A stretch of 6,032 bases of DNA from Anaerolineae bacterium (GTDB lineage: Bacteria > Chloroflexota > Anaerolineae > Aggregatilineales > Aggregatilineaceae). The notes beneath the pieces were generated by a model. The model searched no databases and was not told the DNA's origin. It saw only the letters and a list, made by a program, of their open reading frames with translations. The first letter of the stretch is position 1, and each line of letters begins with the position of its first letter. Positions 1 through 6,028 of the stretch are shown piece after piece. Where the stretch lies: the NCBI GenBank assembly GCA_020848665.1, contig JADLHR010000211.1, positions 1 to 6,032 of the forward strand, written 5' to 3'. Both the position numbers and the translations under genes were made by a program.

Positions 1-1
1 G

Positions 2-1033
2 CACGCCGCAATCTACGGCGCGATGGCGGCGCTGCTGGCGCTGCCCTGGCTGGCGCGCAACGCGCTCTGGTACGCTAACCCGGTCTACCCGTTCTTTTTC
101 GACGGCGGCGAGATGAATACCATCCGCCAGAGCTGGTACGCGCAGCCGCGCTCCGGCCTGGCCTACTCGTCGGACGCGTGGCAGATCCCGGTCATGCCGC
201 TGGTGGCGACGATCTTTGGCGCCGAGGACCAGGGCAGCTACGGCGTGGATACCGGCCCCTGGTTCCTGATCCTGACGCCGCTGGTCCTGTTGGTCTGGCG
301 GCGGCTGACCGCGCTGGAGCGCGGGGCAATCCGGCGTGCGCTGGTGGTGGCGGGCGTGATCGTGGCGGCGTGGATCGTCTCGTCAGCGATCGGATCGTAT
401 GGCAACCGGCAGACGCGGCTGATCCTGTACGTCTTTCCGCCGCTGGCGCTGATCGGCGCGCTGGCGCTGGAAGGTCTGGGCCGCCTGCCGGACAAGCCGC
501 TTAACCTCGGCTTCGTCCTGCGCGCCATGCTGACTCTGACGCTCGCGCTCGGCGCCCTGAGCGCGGCCCGCGAGGCGCTGCGCAGCGGGCTGGATCGCTA
601 CTATTCCGGCGCGGACGGGTACCGCGACGCGTACCTGGACCACGCGCTCGGCTGGCACGCCGAGGCTATGCGCCAGGTCAGCGCGCTGCCGGACGGGACC
701 CGCGTGCGCTTCCTATGGGAGCCGCGCAGCCTGTACTGCGCGGGCGAGCGCGTCGTGTGCGTGCCCGATTCGCTGATGGACGGCTGGTACACGGCGCGGC
801 GCACGATCGGCGACGGCAGCCCGGAAGCCATCGCCGCCGCGTGGCGCGTCGGGTCGGATCGGCTGCTGGTCTACGATTTCGGCGCACATTTCGAGCGCGC
901 GGACAACACGCTCTACACGCCCGCCGACTGGGATGCCTGGCAGGTGTTCGTCGCGGAGCAGCTTGTCGCCGAGTGGCAGGGCGTCAAGAACGGCGAGGCG
1001 ATCTACACGATCTATCGCTGGCGCAGCCCCTAG
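2..1033 (+). CDS. GT39-type integral-membrane glycosyltransferase, C-terminal part (5' end outside window)
   Basis: The frame is open from base 2, so the start lies upstream; 343 residues are visible. Residues 15-33 hold P-W-L-A-R-N followed by Y-x-N-P-x-x-P-F, the loop typical of GT-C/ArnT-like (family 39) transferases, which move sugars from polyprenyl-phosphate carriers on the outer face of the membrane. Hydrophobic segments lie at about 5-18, 86-100, 112-129, 139-157 and 169-188. A soluble tail of about 150 residues follows (195-343), with W/Y-rich stretches such as LLVYDFG, as in many bacterial family members. The catalytic N-terminal Asp/Glu loops are outside the window, so activity and substrate cannot be judged. 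An internal ATG at 23 falls inside a membrane segment and is not a plausible start. The PLD-like gene follows after 83 nt on the same strand with no clear terminator between, so co-transcription is possible. The GT-C class is fairly sure; the exact family is less so. Confidence 0.72.
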   Translation, partial: HAAIYGAMAALLALPWLARNALWYANPVYPFFFDGGEMNTIRQSWYAQPRSGLAYSSDAWQIPVMPLVATIFGAEDQGSYGVDTGPWFLILTPLVLLVWRRLTALERGAIRRALVVAGVIVAAWIVSSAIGSYGNRQTRLILYVFPPLALIGALALEGLGRLPDKPLNLGFVLRAMLTLTLALGALSAAREALRSGLDRYYSGADGYRDAYLDHALGWHAEAMRQVSALPDGTRVRFLWEPRSLYCAGERVVCVPDSLMDGWYTARRTIGDGSPEAIAAAWRVGSDRLLVYDFGAHFERADNTLYTPADWDAWQVFVAEQLVAEWQGVKNGEAIYTIYRWRSP

Positions 1034-1103
1034 CGCAGCAGCTTCTCTCGGCAATTACAGACGACGCTGGCGCGTCATGCAGCGCCGAGCGTCCCGCACC
1101 GAC

Positions 1104-1108
1104 AAGGA
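1104..1108 (+). promoter_or_regulatory. Ribosome binding site supporting a GTG start for the PLD gene
   Basis: AAGGA ends 8 nt before GTG 1117, which is good spacing. It is only 2 nt from the alternative TTG at 1111, so it favours 1117. There is no in-frame ATG between the upstream gene's stop and the conserved part of the protein. Confidence 0.5.
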
Positions 1109-1116
1109 TATTGCTG

Positions 1117-2244
1117 GTGACCAACCGCTTCACGCTGCTTGCCGGGGCGGGCGCGTTCATGGACGAGCTGGCGCGCACGCTGCAAGGCGATCACGCGCGC
1201 CTTTACGCTCAGTTCATGACCTTCGAGGGCGACGCGACCGGCCAGGCATTCGCCGATCTGCTGGCGCAGCAGGCCGCGCGCGGTGCGGATGTGCGCCTGA
1301 TGGTGGACGCCTACAGCGACGTGATTCTCAGCGACGTGTGGCCGGTGCTGCTCCACCGCCGGGGCGAGGTCGCCGCCGAGCGGGCGCGCACTCATGCGCT
1401 ATTCGACCGGCTGCGCGCGCAGGGCGTTGGCGTGAAGCGCACCGCGCCGCCCGGCGTGCTGGGTCGCTTTCTGCTATACCGCGACCACAAGAAAATGGTC
1501 GTGCTGGACGACCGGATCGCCTTTACCGGCGGGATCAACATCTCGGACCACAACTACGGCTGGCACGATTTCATGGTCAAGATCGAGGGGCCGCTGGCCG
1601 CGACACTGGCGCACGATTTCCACACCACCTGGAACGGCCAGACTGCGCCGCTGGCGACGCCCTGCCCTGGCGAGGACTTTGTGCTCAACCAGTGCGCCGG
1701 GCGCTACAGCATCTTCGAGGAGATTCTGCGCATGATCGGGCGAGCGCAGCGCACGATCGTGATCGAGTCACCATATCTGCTCGGCGATCACATCGAGCGG
1801 GCGCTCCGTGCCGCCGCCGAGCGCGGCGTATGCGTGACGCTGATCCTGCCCGCTTACAGCAACAAGCTGCTGTACCGCCGCTGGGTGCGTGTGCTGCGGC
1901 GGCGGCTCGATCATCCGAACGTGACGGTCTGGGGCTTTCGCGGCGGCAGCGGGATGACCCACGCCAAGCTGATCGTGGTCGATGACCAGTGGACATCGTT
2001 CGGATCGTTGAATATGATCGAGTTGGAGGGGCTGACCCAGAAAGAACTGAACGTCTTTTCCAGCAACCCCGCTCTGATCAGCCAGCTTCAGGCGCTGATT
2101 GCCCGCGACCTCGCCCAGGCCGCGCCGATCCCTGCGCCGCGCTTCGTCGCAGGCCGGCCGCTCTACACCGTTCTCTACCGCTCTTTTCGCTGGTGGACAC
2201 GCCGCCTTATCCGCGATACGGACTGGAAGGCACGCTATTGTTGA
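1117..2244 (+). CDS. Phospholipase D-superfamily protein (cardiolipin synthase/PLD-like), two HKD motifs
   Basis: This is a 375-aa protein with two complete HKD motifs (HxKx4Dx6GG/GSxN): H124-K126-D131 followed by GGIN at 138-141, and H282-K284-D289 followed by GSLN at 296-299. In this superfamily the two motifs form one active site, with a phospho-histidine intermediate, that hydrolyses or transfers phosphodiesters. Cardiolipin synthases and phospholipases D are the closest familiar members. The N-terminus (TNRFTLLAGAGAFMDEL, then YAQFMTFEGDATG) matches the usual opening strand and helix of the domain, so little is missing. No N-terminal membrane segments are seen, unlike classical ClsA (about 480 aa with two TM helices), so it is more like ClsB/ClsC or a soluble, membrane-associated PLD. 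GTG 1117 was chosen for its AAGGA site; TTG 1111 is the alternative. The frame stays open back to 715, but that extension is an Arg-rich shadow of the upstream gene. The stop overlaps the start of the VTT gene, implying coupled translation and related function. Nuclease activity, seen in other PLD-family members, cannot be excluded. Confidence 0.88.
   Translation: MTNRFTLLAGAGAFMDELARTLQGDHARLYAQFMTFEGDATGQAFADLLAQQAARGADVRLMVDAYSDVILSDVWPVLLHRRGEVAAERARTHALFDRLRAQGVGVKRTAPPGVLGRFLLYRDHKKMVVLDDRIAFTGGINISDHNYGWHDFMVKIEGPLAATLAHDFHTTWNGQTAPLATPCPGEDFVLNQCAGRYSIFEEILRMIGRAQRTIVIESPYLLGDHIERALRAAAERGVCVTLILPAYSNKLLYRRWVRVLRRRLDHPNVTVWGFRGGSGMTHAKLIVVDDQWTSFGSLNMIELEGLTQKELNVFSSNPALISQLQALIARDLAQAAPIPAPRFVAGRPLYTVLYRSFRWWTRRLIRDTDWKARYC
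2225..2230 (+). promoter_or_regulatory. Ribosome binding site inside the PLD gene for the VTT gene
   Basis: GGAAGG lies within the last codons of the PLD gene. It is 7 nt before TTG 2238 and 10 nt before TTG 2241. It decides in favour of a TTG start, because no ATG occurs in this frame until well inside the first membrane segment. Confidence 0.55.
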
Positions 2245-3008
2245 GACGACTGCTCGCCAACCGTATCGCGGTCAAATACCTGGTTATCTCCGTCGTCGTG
2301 CTCGGCGGGATGGCGCTGCTCAACCAGCTTGATGTCTTCGATGGCGTCTCCGGCGCAGTGATGCGCCTGATGGACAGGCTCGCCAGCTATGGCAAGGTCG
2401 GCATGTTCATTCTGGCGCTGCTCTCGAATATGACGCTGGTCATCATCGTCCCCTACAACCTGCCGATGTTCACGCTGGTGATCTACGCCGACACCCTGTG
2501 GGAAGTGGCCGCCATCGGCGCGGCGACCGGGCTGGGAGGTGGAATCGGTGAGACGGCGTCCTACGCCGTGGCGCACAGCCTGGCCTCGCATATCGACCAC
2601 CTGTCGGAGAGCGCGCTCTTTCGCTGGATGAAGCGCAGTATCGAGCGCCGCCCGCGTCTGATTCCGCTGTTCGTCTGGCTGGCGTCGGCCACTCCGATCC
2701 CGGACATGACGATCATCGTGCCGCTTTCGCTGATCCGCTATCCCTGGACCAAGATGATCATCCCGATGATCACCGGCAAGATCGTGCAGAATGTGGTCGT
2801 CGCGCTGATCTTCCGCTCTGCGGCAGACGCCGCCGCCGATCTGCTGTCGAGCAACATCAACTTCGATCTGACCGCGATTTTCGTCGCGCTGTTCATCCTG
2901 CTGATCGCCTACCAGATCGAATCCGCCCGCGCCAGCCAGAAGCGGGGCGAGCCGCCACCCTCCGGGCAAGCTAACGGTGAAGTCGGGCGCGCGAGCGCGG
3001 CAGATTGA
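2238..3008 (+). CDS. VTT-domain (DedA/SNARE-associated-like) multi-pass membrane protein
   Basis: This is a 256-aa integral membrane protein. Hydrophobic segments lie at about 10-28, 54-71, 74-104 (interrupted), 141-166 (interrupted), 173-192 and 209-227, with a charged cytoplasmic tail to 256. The Gly-rich stretch GLGGGIGETASYAVAHSL (98-115) resembles the VTT core G-x-x-x-G...Y-x-x-G/A. The later ATPIPD (151-156) matches the re-entrant Pro-containing second half. Known VTT proteins (bacterial DedA family; eukaryotic TMEM41B and VMP1) move lipids or lipid carriers across membranes; that role here is inferred from family and context. The start is TTG 2238, or TTG 2241, which would give a TTGA four-base overlap with the PLD stop. 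The frame extends upstream to 1989 only as a shadow. Overlap with the PLD gene indicates translational coupling. The usual Arg of the DedA [F/Y]xxR motif is not obvious, so this is a divergent member; a small transporter of another family is the main alternative. Confidence 0.72.
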   Translation: MLRRLLANRIAVKYLVISVVVLGGMALLNQLDVFDGVSGAVMRLMDRLASYGKVGMFILALLSNMTLVIIVPYNLPMFTLVIYADTLWEVAAIGAATGLGGGIGETASYAVAHSLASHIDHLSESALFRWMKRSIERRPRLIPLFVWLASATPIPDMTIIVPLSLIRYPWTKMIIPMITGKIVQNVVVALIFRSAADAAADLLSSNINFDLTAIFVALFILLIAYQIESARASQKRGEPPPSGQANGEVGRASAAD

Positions 3009-3038
3009 GCCGGGTAGCGGAACGGGTGGGCCGGGAGT

Positions 3039-3272
3039 TCAGGCGTTGACCAGGGAGCGGCGCACGCGCAGGCGGCTGTAGACGTAGAGGTATGGCGCGA
3101 TCGCCTCGGCGGTGGCGACCGCTTCGGGGATCAGGTCTTCGTGGCTGACGGTCCCGCGCAGCCAGACTGCGCCACCAGCGATCACGACCTCGATTGGCTC
3201 GCGCGCAGTGAAGGTGTTGCGTTGCAGCGCGCGCAGGATCATGTGACGCAGCGCCTCGCGTCGATAGCGCAT
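3039..3272 (-). CDS. Small free-standing BON-domain protein
   Basis: This is a 77-aa protein. An N-terminal helix (about 5-18) is followed by IEVVIAGGAVWLRGTVSHED (27-46), then an Ala-rich helix (47-59) and a closing strand YVYSRLRV (63-70). That is the alpha-beta-beta-alpha-beta order and the G-x-V-x-L-x-G-x-V signature of the BON domain, thought to bind phospholipid surfaces or other ligands and found in OsmY, secretins and mechanosensitive channels. No signal peptide or membrane segment is visible, so it is probably cytoplasmic and consists of a single BON domain. The ATG start is backed by AGAGG 7 nt upstream. It converges on the VTT gene with a 30-nt gap and is divergent from the solute-binding protein gene. 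Its role is unknown; a membrane or lipid link with its neighbours is only suggestive. Confidence 0.72.
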   Translation of the reverse strand: MRYRREALRHMILRALQRNTFTAREPIEVVIAGGAVWLRGTVSHEDLIPEAVATAEAIAPYLYVYSRLRVRRSLVNA

Positions 3273-3279
3273 ACCTGGG

Positions 3280-3284
3280 CCTCT
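3280..3284 (-). promoter_or_regulatory. Ribosome binding site of the BON gene
   Basis: Read on the minus strand, AGAGG lies 7 nt before the ATG at 3272-3270, supporting that start. Confidence 0.5.
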
Positions 3285-3454
3285 TCTCTAGCGAGGATAA
3301 ACGGCGACGGTCACCCGAAGTATTCCCCGACGACTTGCTCTGATTCTCGCACCAATCGGCGGGTGGCACAAGTCGCGCGGGTTGAAATGCTGTTCCGATC
3401 GCGTTGGGGTTGCGTTCAGCCTCTGCGACGACGCCCGCCCGGTGGAGCGGGAAA

Positions 3455-3483
3455 TTGTCAGCCTGGGGGGTTTGGTGTACAAC
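3455..3483 (+). promoter_or_regulatory. Probable sigma-70-type promoter of the solute-binding protein gene
   Basis: TTGTCA (3455-3460; 5 of 6 to TTGACA) is separated by exactly 17 nt from TACAAC (3478-3483; 4 of 6 to TATAAT). Transcription would begin near 3490, giving a leader of about 125 nt before ATG 3616. The match stands out against the surrounding GC-rich DNA, but it rests on consensus alone. Confidence 0.42.
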
Positions 3484-3603
3484 ACAGGTAGAACTCGGCG
3501 TTCGCGCGGGGAAAGAACACACCAGCAGCAGCGCCAACCGCACCGCCGATAACTAACTATGACGATAACGACGACAAGGCTTCATGACGCGCATCGACCA
3601 ATG

Positions 3604-3610
3604 AAGGAGG
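3604..3610 (+). promoter_or_regulatory. Strong ribosome binding site deciding the ATG 3616 start
   Basis: AAGGAGG, a near-perfect anti-16S complement, lies 5 nt before ATG 3616. Upstream in-frame ATGs at 3559 and 3601 have no comparable site, and starting there would add a charged extension before the signal peptide. The start at 3616 is therefore preferred. Confidence 0.8.
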
Positions 3611-3615
3611 CTTGG

Positions 3616-5835
3616 ATGAGAGAGCAGAGAGTTTCTGGTGCGGGCGGCCCCCGGCGCCGGTGGCGCATGGGCCTGATCGCAGCGGTCGCGCTCGTGATCG
3701 CGGCCCTGATCGCCCCGCTCGCGCTGGCCGCACCGGCGGCCCAGGGGAGTCCGACCACCCTGCGCATCGGGTACCTGGGCGACCCGGCCGGCGATGTCGG
3801 CAACGGCGCACGCCTGGCGATCGACCAGATCAACGGCGCAGGAGGGTTCGTCGGTCAGGACGGCGTCACCTATCTGTTCGAGCTGATTACGCTGCCCGAC
3901 GCGGCGACCGAAGGGTCGCTCGGCAGCGATCTGGGCAAACTGATCGAGCGCGAGGGCCTGGTTGCCCTGCTCGGCCCGGACGACGAAGCCGTCCTTTCGC
4001 CGGACAATATCGACACGCTGGTCGAGACCGGGCTGCCGGTGCTGACCGCTGTAACCGCCGACCGCCTGACTGCCGACGATGACACCGGCCAGATTTTCCG
4101 CATCCGCGCGCCCGAATATGTCTATAACTGGGCGATGGTTACGGCGCTGGTCGAAGACCTGATCATCGAGTCGTTTGCGCTGGTTCAGACGGACATCGCC
4201 TCGACGGCGGCGCTGGCCTCCTTCGAGGCGGCGCTCTCCGACCGGGGCATCACGCCGGTGGAAAAGATTCAGCAGCCGGATAATGATCGGCTGGACGAGC
4301 ACGCGGTCCGCGTGGCGAGCCTGGCGCCGGAGGTTGTGGTGATGTGGGGGCCGGCGGAAGACGCCGCCAGCCTGCTGCGCCAACTGCGCGACGAGGGCTG
4401 GGAGGGGCGCTTCGTCTATCGCTACGCTGACGAGGCCGCCCGCGCTGGCGCATTCCCGCGCGATCTGCTGAACGGCGTGCTGGGAATGAACAACTGGGTC
4501 TACAGCTACGGCTCGCGCGCGTCGCAGATTTTCCTGCGCGATTATTCGCTGGCGTTCAACGCGCTGCCGGGCGGGCTGGCGGTCGCCGGGTACGACACGA
4601 TCTGGTACCTGCGCTCGACCGTGATCCATTTCGGCGCCGCGCCGGACGAGATCCGCGACGGTCTGCTGAATGGCAACCCGGTCACGCTGGTGCAGGGGCC
4701 GTTCCACCCGATCGAGTTCTCAGACGGCGACCTGGCGCGCGTGGCGACAGTCTACGAGCTGGGGCCATATGGCGGGCCGGTTGTGCTGGCGCGCTTTGAC
4801 GACCGCGAGGAACTGGTGCTTGACGAGACCGGCCAGCCGGTGGTCAACATCCCGACGCCCACGCCGGGGCCGCCGACCATCACGCCGCTGCCCAGTGCCA
4901 CGCTCGAAGGCGTGTGGGCCGAGGTTACGGCGACCGCGCTGAACGTCCGCAGCGGGCCGGGCTTCAACTATGACCGCGTGGCGCAGGTCAGCCAGGGCGA
5001 CGTGCTGCGCGTCCTGGGCGTCAACGCCGACTACACCTGGCTGCTGGTCCAGATTCCGAGCGGTTCCGGCTGGGTGGACGCCCAGTATGTCCGCGTGACC
5101 GGCAACCTGACCACGGTCCTGCCTGTGCCGATCCCGGCCAGTCCAACGCCCGGCGCGACCGCCGCCCCGAACCAGCCGGACATCATGATCGAGAGCGTGG
5201 TGCTCAGCCCGGCGCAGCCAGTGCCGAACCAGCCGTTCAGCGCCACCGTGATGGTGCGCAACGCGGGCGGCGCGGCGGCGGGCCAGTTCGCAATCGCGGC
5301 GACCTTCCAGCCGGGCGGCGTGTATACCTCGGCCTTTGTGGACAGTCTGGCGCCCGGCGAGGCCAAGCAGGTCCAGCTTAGCGCCACGCTGTCGGGCACG
5401 GGCGTCGCGCAGGTCGCGATCATCGCCGACCTGAACAACACCGTCGCCGAGTACAACGAAGAAAACAACCAGTACAACATCACATACCGCGCCGACTACC
5501 CGTTCCTGACGCAGCAGAACAACATCCAGCTCAGCTCCGGGCAGGAATGGGACCTGTTCGGCGGCGTGAATGACATCCGCTGGGACGGCGCCAGCCTGAG
5601 CGTCATCAACGGCGCGCTGATCGGGCTGCTGGGCGGCGTCGCGTATCAGGACGCACACTATGACCAGCTTTCGCCGAGCGTGATCAACAACCCGACCGGG
5701 CTGGACAGCAGCCAGGTCAACGCAGGCGTGGTGCTGGGTGTCTACACTGCCGAAGGCCGGCGTGCCGTGATGCGCATCGACAATCGGGCAGGCGATCAGA
5801 TCTGGATCAGCTACCGCGTCTATAACGCGCCGTAG
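3616..5835 (+). CDS. Secreted multi-domain solute-binding protein: Peripla_BP_6-type receptor, SH3b, CARDB and unassigned C-terminal module
   Basis: This is a 739-aa exported protein. Residues 1-38 form a signal peptide: R13-R14-R15-W-R, a hydrophobic core at 19-37, and cleavage near ALA38. There is no lipobox Cys. Residues 47 to about 400 resemble the type I receptor domain of branched-chain amino acid/amide ABC systems. It opens with LRIGYLGDPAG, then ARLAIDQINGAGG; later come GPDDEAVLS and a conserved-type AGYDTIWYLRS. This fold binds small ligands between two lobes; the ligand is unknown. A Pro/Thr linker (412-430, PTPTPGPP) leads to an SH3b domain (about 436-495: ALNVRSGPGFNYDRV, ending GWVDAQYV), often a cell-wall-binding module. 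A second linker precedes a CARDB domain (about 520-626: VRNAGG, LAPGEAKQVQ, EYNEENNQYN). Residues 627-739 match nothing I recognise. No cysteine occurs and the mature chain has only three lysines. No permease or ATPase follows, so it may be a surface sensor or adhesin-like receptor rather than a transporter part. Confidence 0.85.
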   Translation: MREQRVSGAGGPRRRWRMGLIAAVALVIAALIAPLALAAPAAQGSPTTLRIGYLGDPAGDVGNGARLAIDQINGAGGFVGQDGVTYLFELITLPDAATEGSLGSDLGKLIEREGLVALLGPDDEAVLSPDNIDTLVETGLPVLTAVTADRLTADDDTGQIFRIRAPEYVYNWAMVTALVEDLIIESFALVQTDIASTAALASFEAALSDRGITPVEKIQQPDNDRLDEHAVRVASLAPEVVVMWGPAEDAASLLRQLRDEGWEGRFVYRYADEAARAGAFPRDLLNGVLGMNNWVYSYGSRASQIFLRDYSLAFNALPGGLAVAGYDTIWYLRSTVIHFGAAPDEIRDGLLNGNPVTLVQGPFHPIEFSDGDLARVATVYELGPYGGPVVLARFDDREELVLDETGQPVVNIPTPTPGPPTITPLPSATLEGVWAEVTATALNVRSGPGFNYDRVAQVSQGDVLRVLGVNADYTWLLVQIPSGSGWVDAQYVRVTGNLTTVLPVPIPASPTPGATAAPNQPDIMIESVVLSPAQPVPNQPFSATVMVRNAGGAAAGQFAIAATFQPGGVYTSAFVDSLAPGEAKQVQLSATLSGTGVAQVAIIADLNNTVAEYNEENNQYNITYRADYPFLTQQNNIQLSSGQEWDLFGGVNDIRWDGASLSVINGALIGLLGGVAYQDAHYDQLSPSVINNPTGLDSSQVNAGVVLGVYTAEGRRAVMRIDNRAGDQIWISYRVYNAP

Positions 5836-5864
5836 CCGTCGCGGCGTTCGCGCTCGCGCGTATC

Positions 5865-5892
5865 GCGGGGCGGCTGGTGTAAGCCGCCCCGC
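5865..5892 (+). terminator. GC-rich hairpin terminator after the solute-binding protein gene
   Basis: A perfect 11-bp stem, GCGGGGCGGCT (5865-5875) with AGCCGCCCCGC (5882-5892), encloses a 6-nt loop (ggtgta). It begins 29 nt after the stop codon. Only TT follows directly, so it lacks the classical U-tract. Position and stem strength still make termination or 3'-end protection the likely role. Confidence 0.65.
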
Positions 5893-5900
5893 TTCACGTC

Positions 5901-5934
5901 CCGCAAAGAGCAGCCCAAAACCGCAAAGAGCAGC
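5901..5934. repeat. 14-bp direct repeat, two copies, 20-bp period
   Basis: CCGCAAAGAGCAGC occurs exactly at 5901-5914 and 5921-5934, separated by CCAAAA. Two copies are too few for a CRISPR array. It may be a tandem duplication or the residue of an insertion at the edge of the tail region. Confidence 0.75.
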
Positions 5935-5986
5935 TAGAGGCTGTTATGCACTTCGTGGTCTGGTTTCTAGGCCACCCCCCATCCTT

Positions 5987-6028
5987 CCGACCTCCGGTCG
6001 GTTCCTTCCCCCAGAACGAGGGAAGGAA
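5987..6028. repeat. Two back-to-back inverted repeats (structured noncoding tail)
   Basis: CCGACC (5987-5992) pairs with GGTCGG (5996-6001) around the loop TCC. It is followed immediately by TTCCTTCCC (6002-6010), which pairs with GGGAAGGAA (6020-6028) around a 9-nt loop. An A-run follows on the plus strand, not T, so neither is a standard plus-strand terminator; on the minus strand the T-run lies before, not after, the stem. The arrangement resembles REP-like or MITE-like dispersed elements. The window ends within the A-run, so the right boundary is unknown. Confidence 0.55.

Larger units (their letters stand above)
3273..3615. other. Divergent intergenic region (343 nt) between the BON and solute-binding protein genes
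   Basis: No convincing gene is found here. The open frames across it are Arg/Pro-rich and lack family signatures. It contains the BON gene's ribosome binding site at its left end. On the plus strand it holds a probable promoter (3455-3483) and a leader of about 125 nt ending in a strong ribosome binding site. Base composition is locally less GC-rich around 3290-3360 and 3550-3610, as expected of regulatory DNA. I could not pick a minus-strand promoter for the BON gene with any confidence. Confidence 0.6.

Noticed and set aside
1063..1086. Small alternative hairpins in the gap between the glycosyltransferase and PLD genes (GACGC/GCGTC; GGCGC/GCGCC)
   Set aside because: Five-bp stems without a T-run are expected by chance at this GC content; not called a terminator or regulator.
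933..1985. 350-codon plus-strand frame containing ATG 1077
   Set aside because: It overlaps the PLD gene in another frame, is extremely Arg/Ala-rich with no domain signature, while the other frame has two perfect HKD motifs.
2235..2969. 244-codon minus-strand frame antisense to the VTT gene
   Set aside because: The translation is rich in His, Gln, Asp and Arg, with no hydrophobic core or motif. This is the usual antisense shadow of a GC-rich hydrophobic gene.
2971..3543. 190-codon minus-strand frame with a signal-like start (MRLALLLVCSF)
   Set aside because: It runs through the BON gene in another frame and becomes Arg/Pro-rich. No ribosome binding site or domain supports it.
3559..3615. 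Longer N-terminus for the receptor gene from ATG 3559
   Set aside because: AAGGAGG at 3604-3610 is correctly placed for ATG 3616, and the extension would put 19 charged residues before the signal peptide.
3553..4707. 384-codon minus-strand frame antisense to the receptor gene
   Set aside because: Low-complexity Arg/Gln/Val composition and no recognisable domain. The opposite strand encodes a clear signal peptide and receptor domain with a strong ribosome binding site.
4720..5658. 312-codon minus-strand frame antisense to the SH3b/CARDB part
   Set aside because: No family signature, and composition typical of a reverse-strand shadow in GC-rich DNA.
5901..5934. CRISPR-like repeat
   Set aside because: Only two 14-bp copies with a 6-bp spacer and no cas genes.
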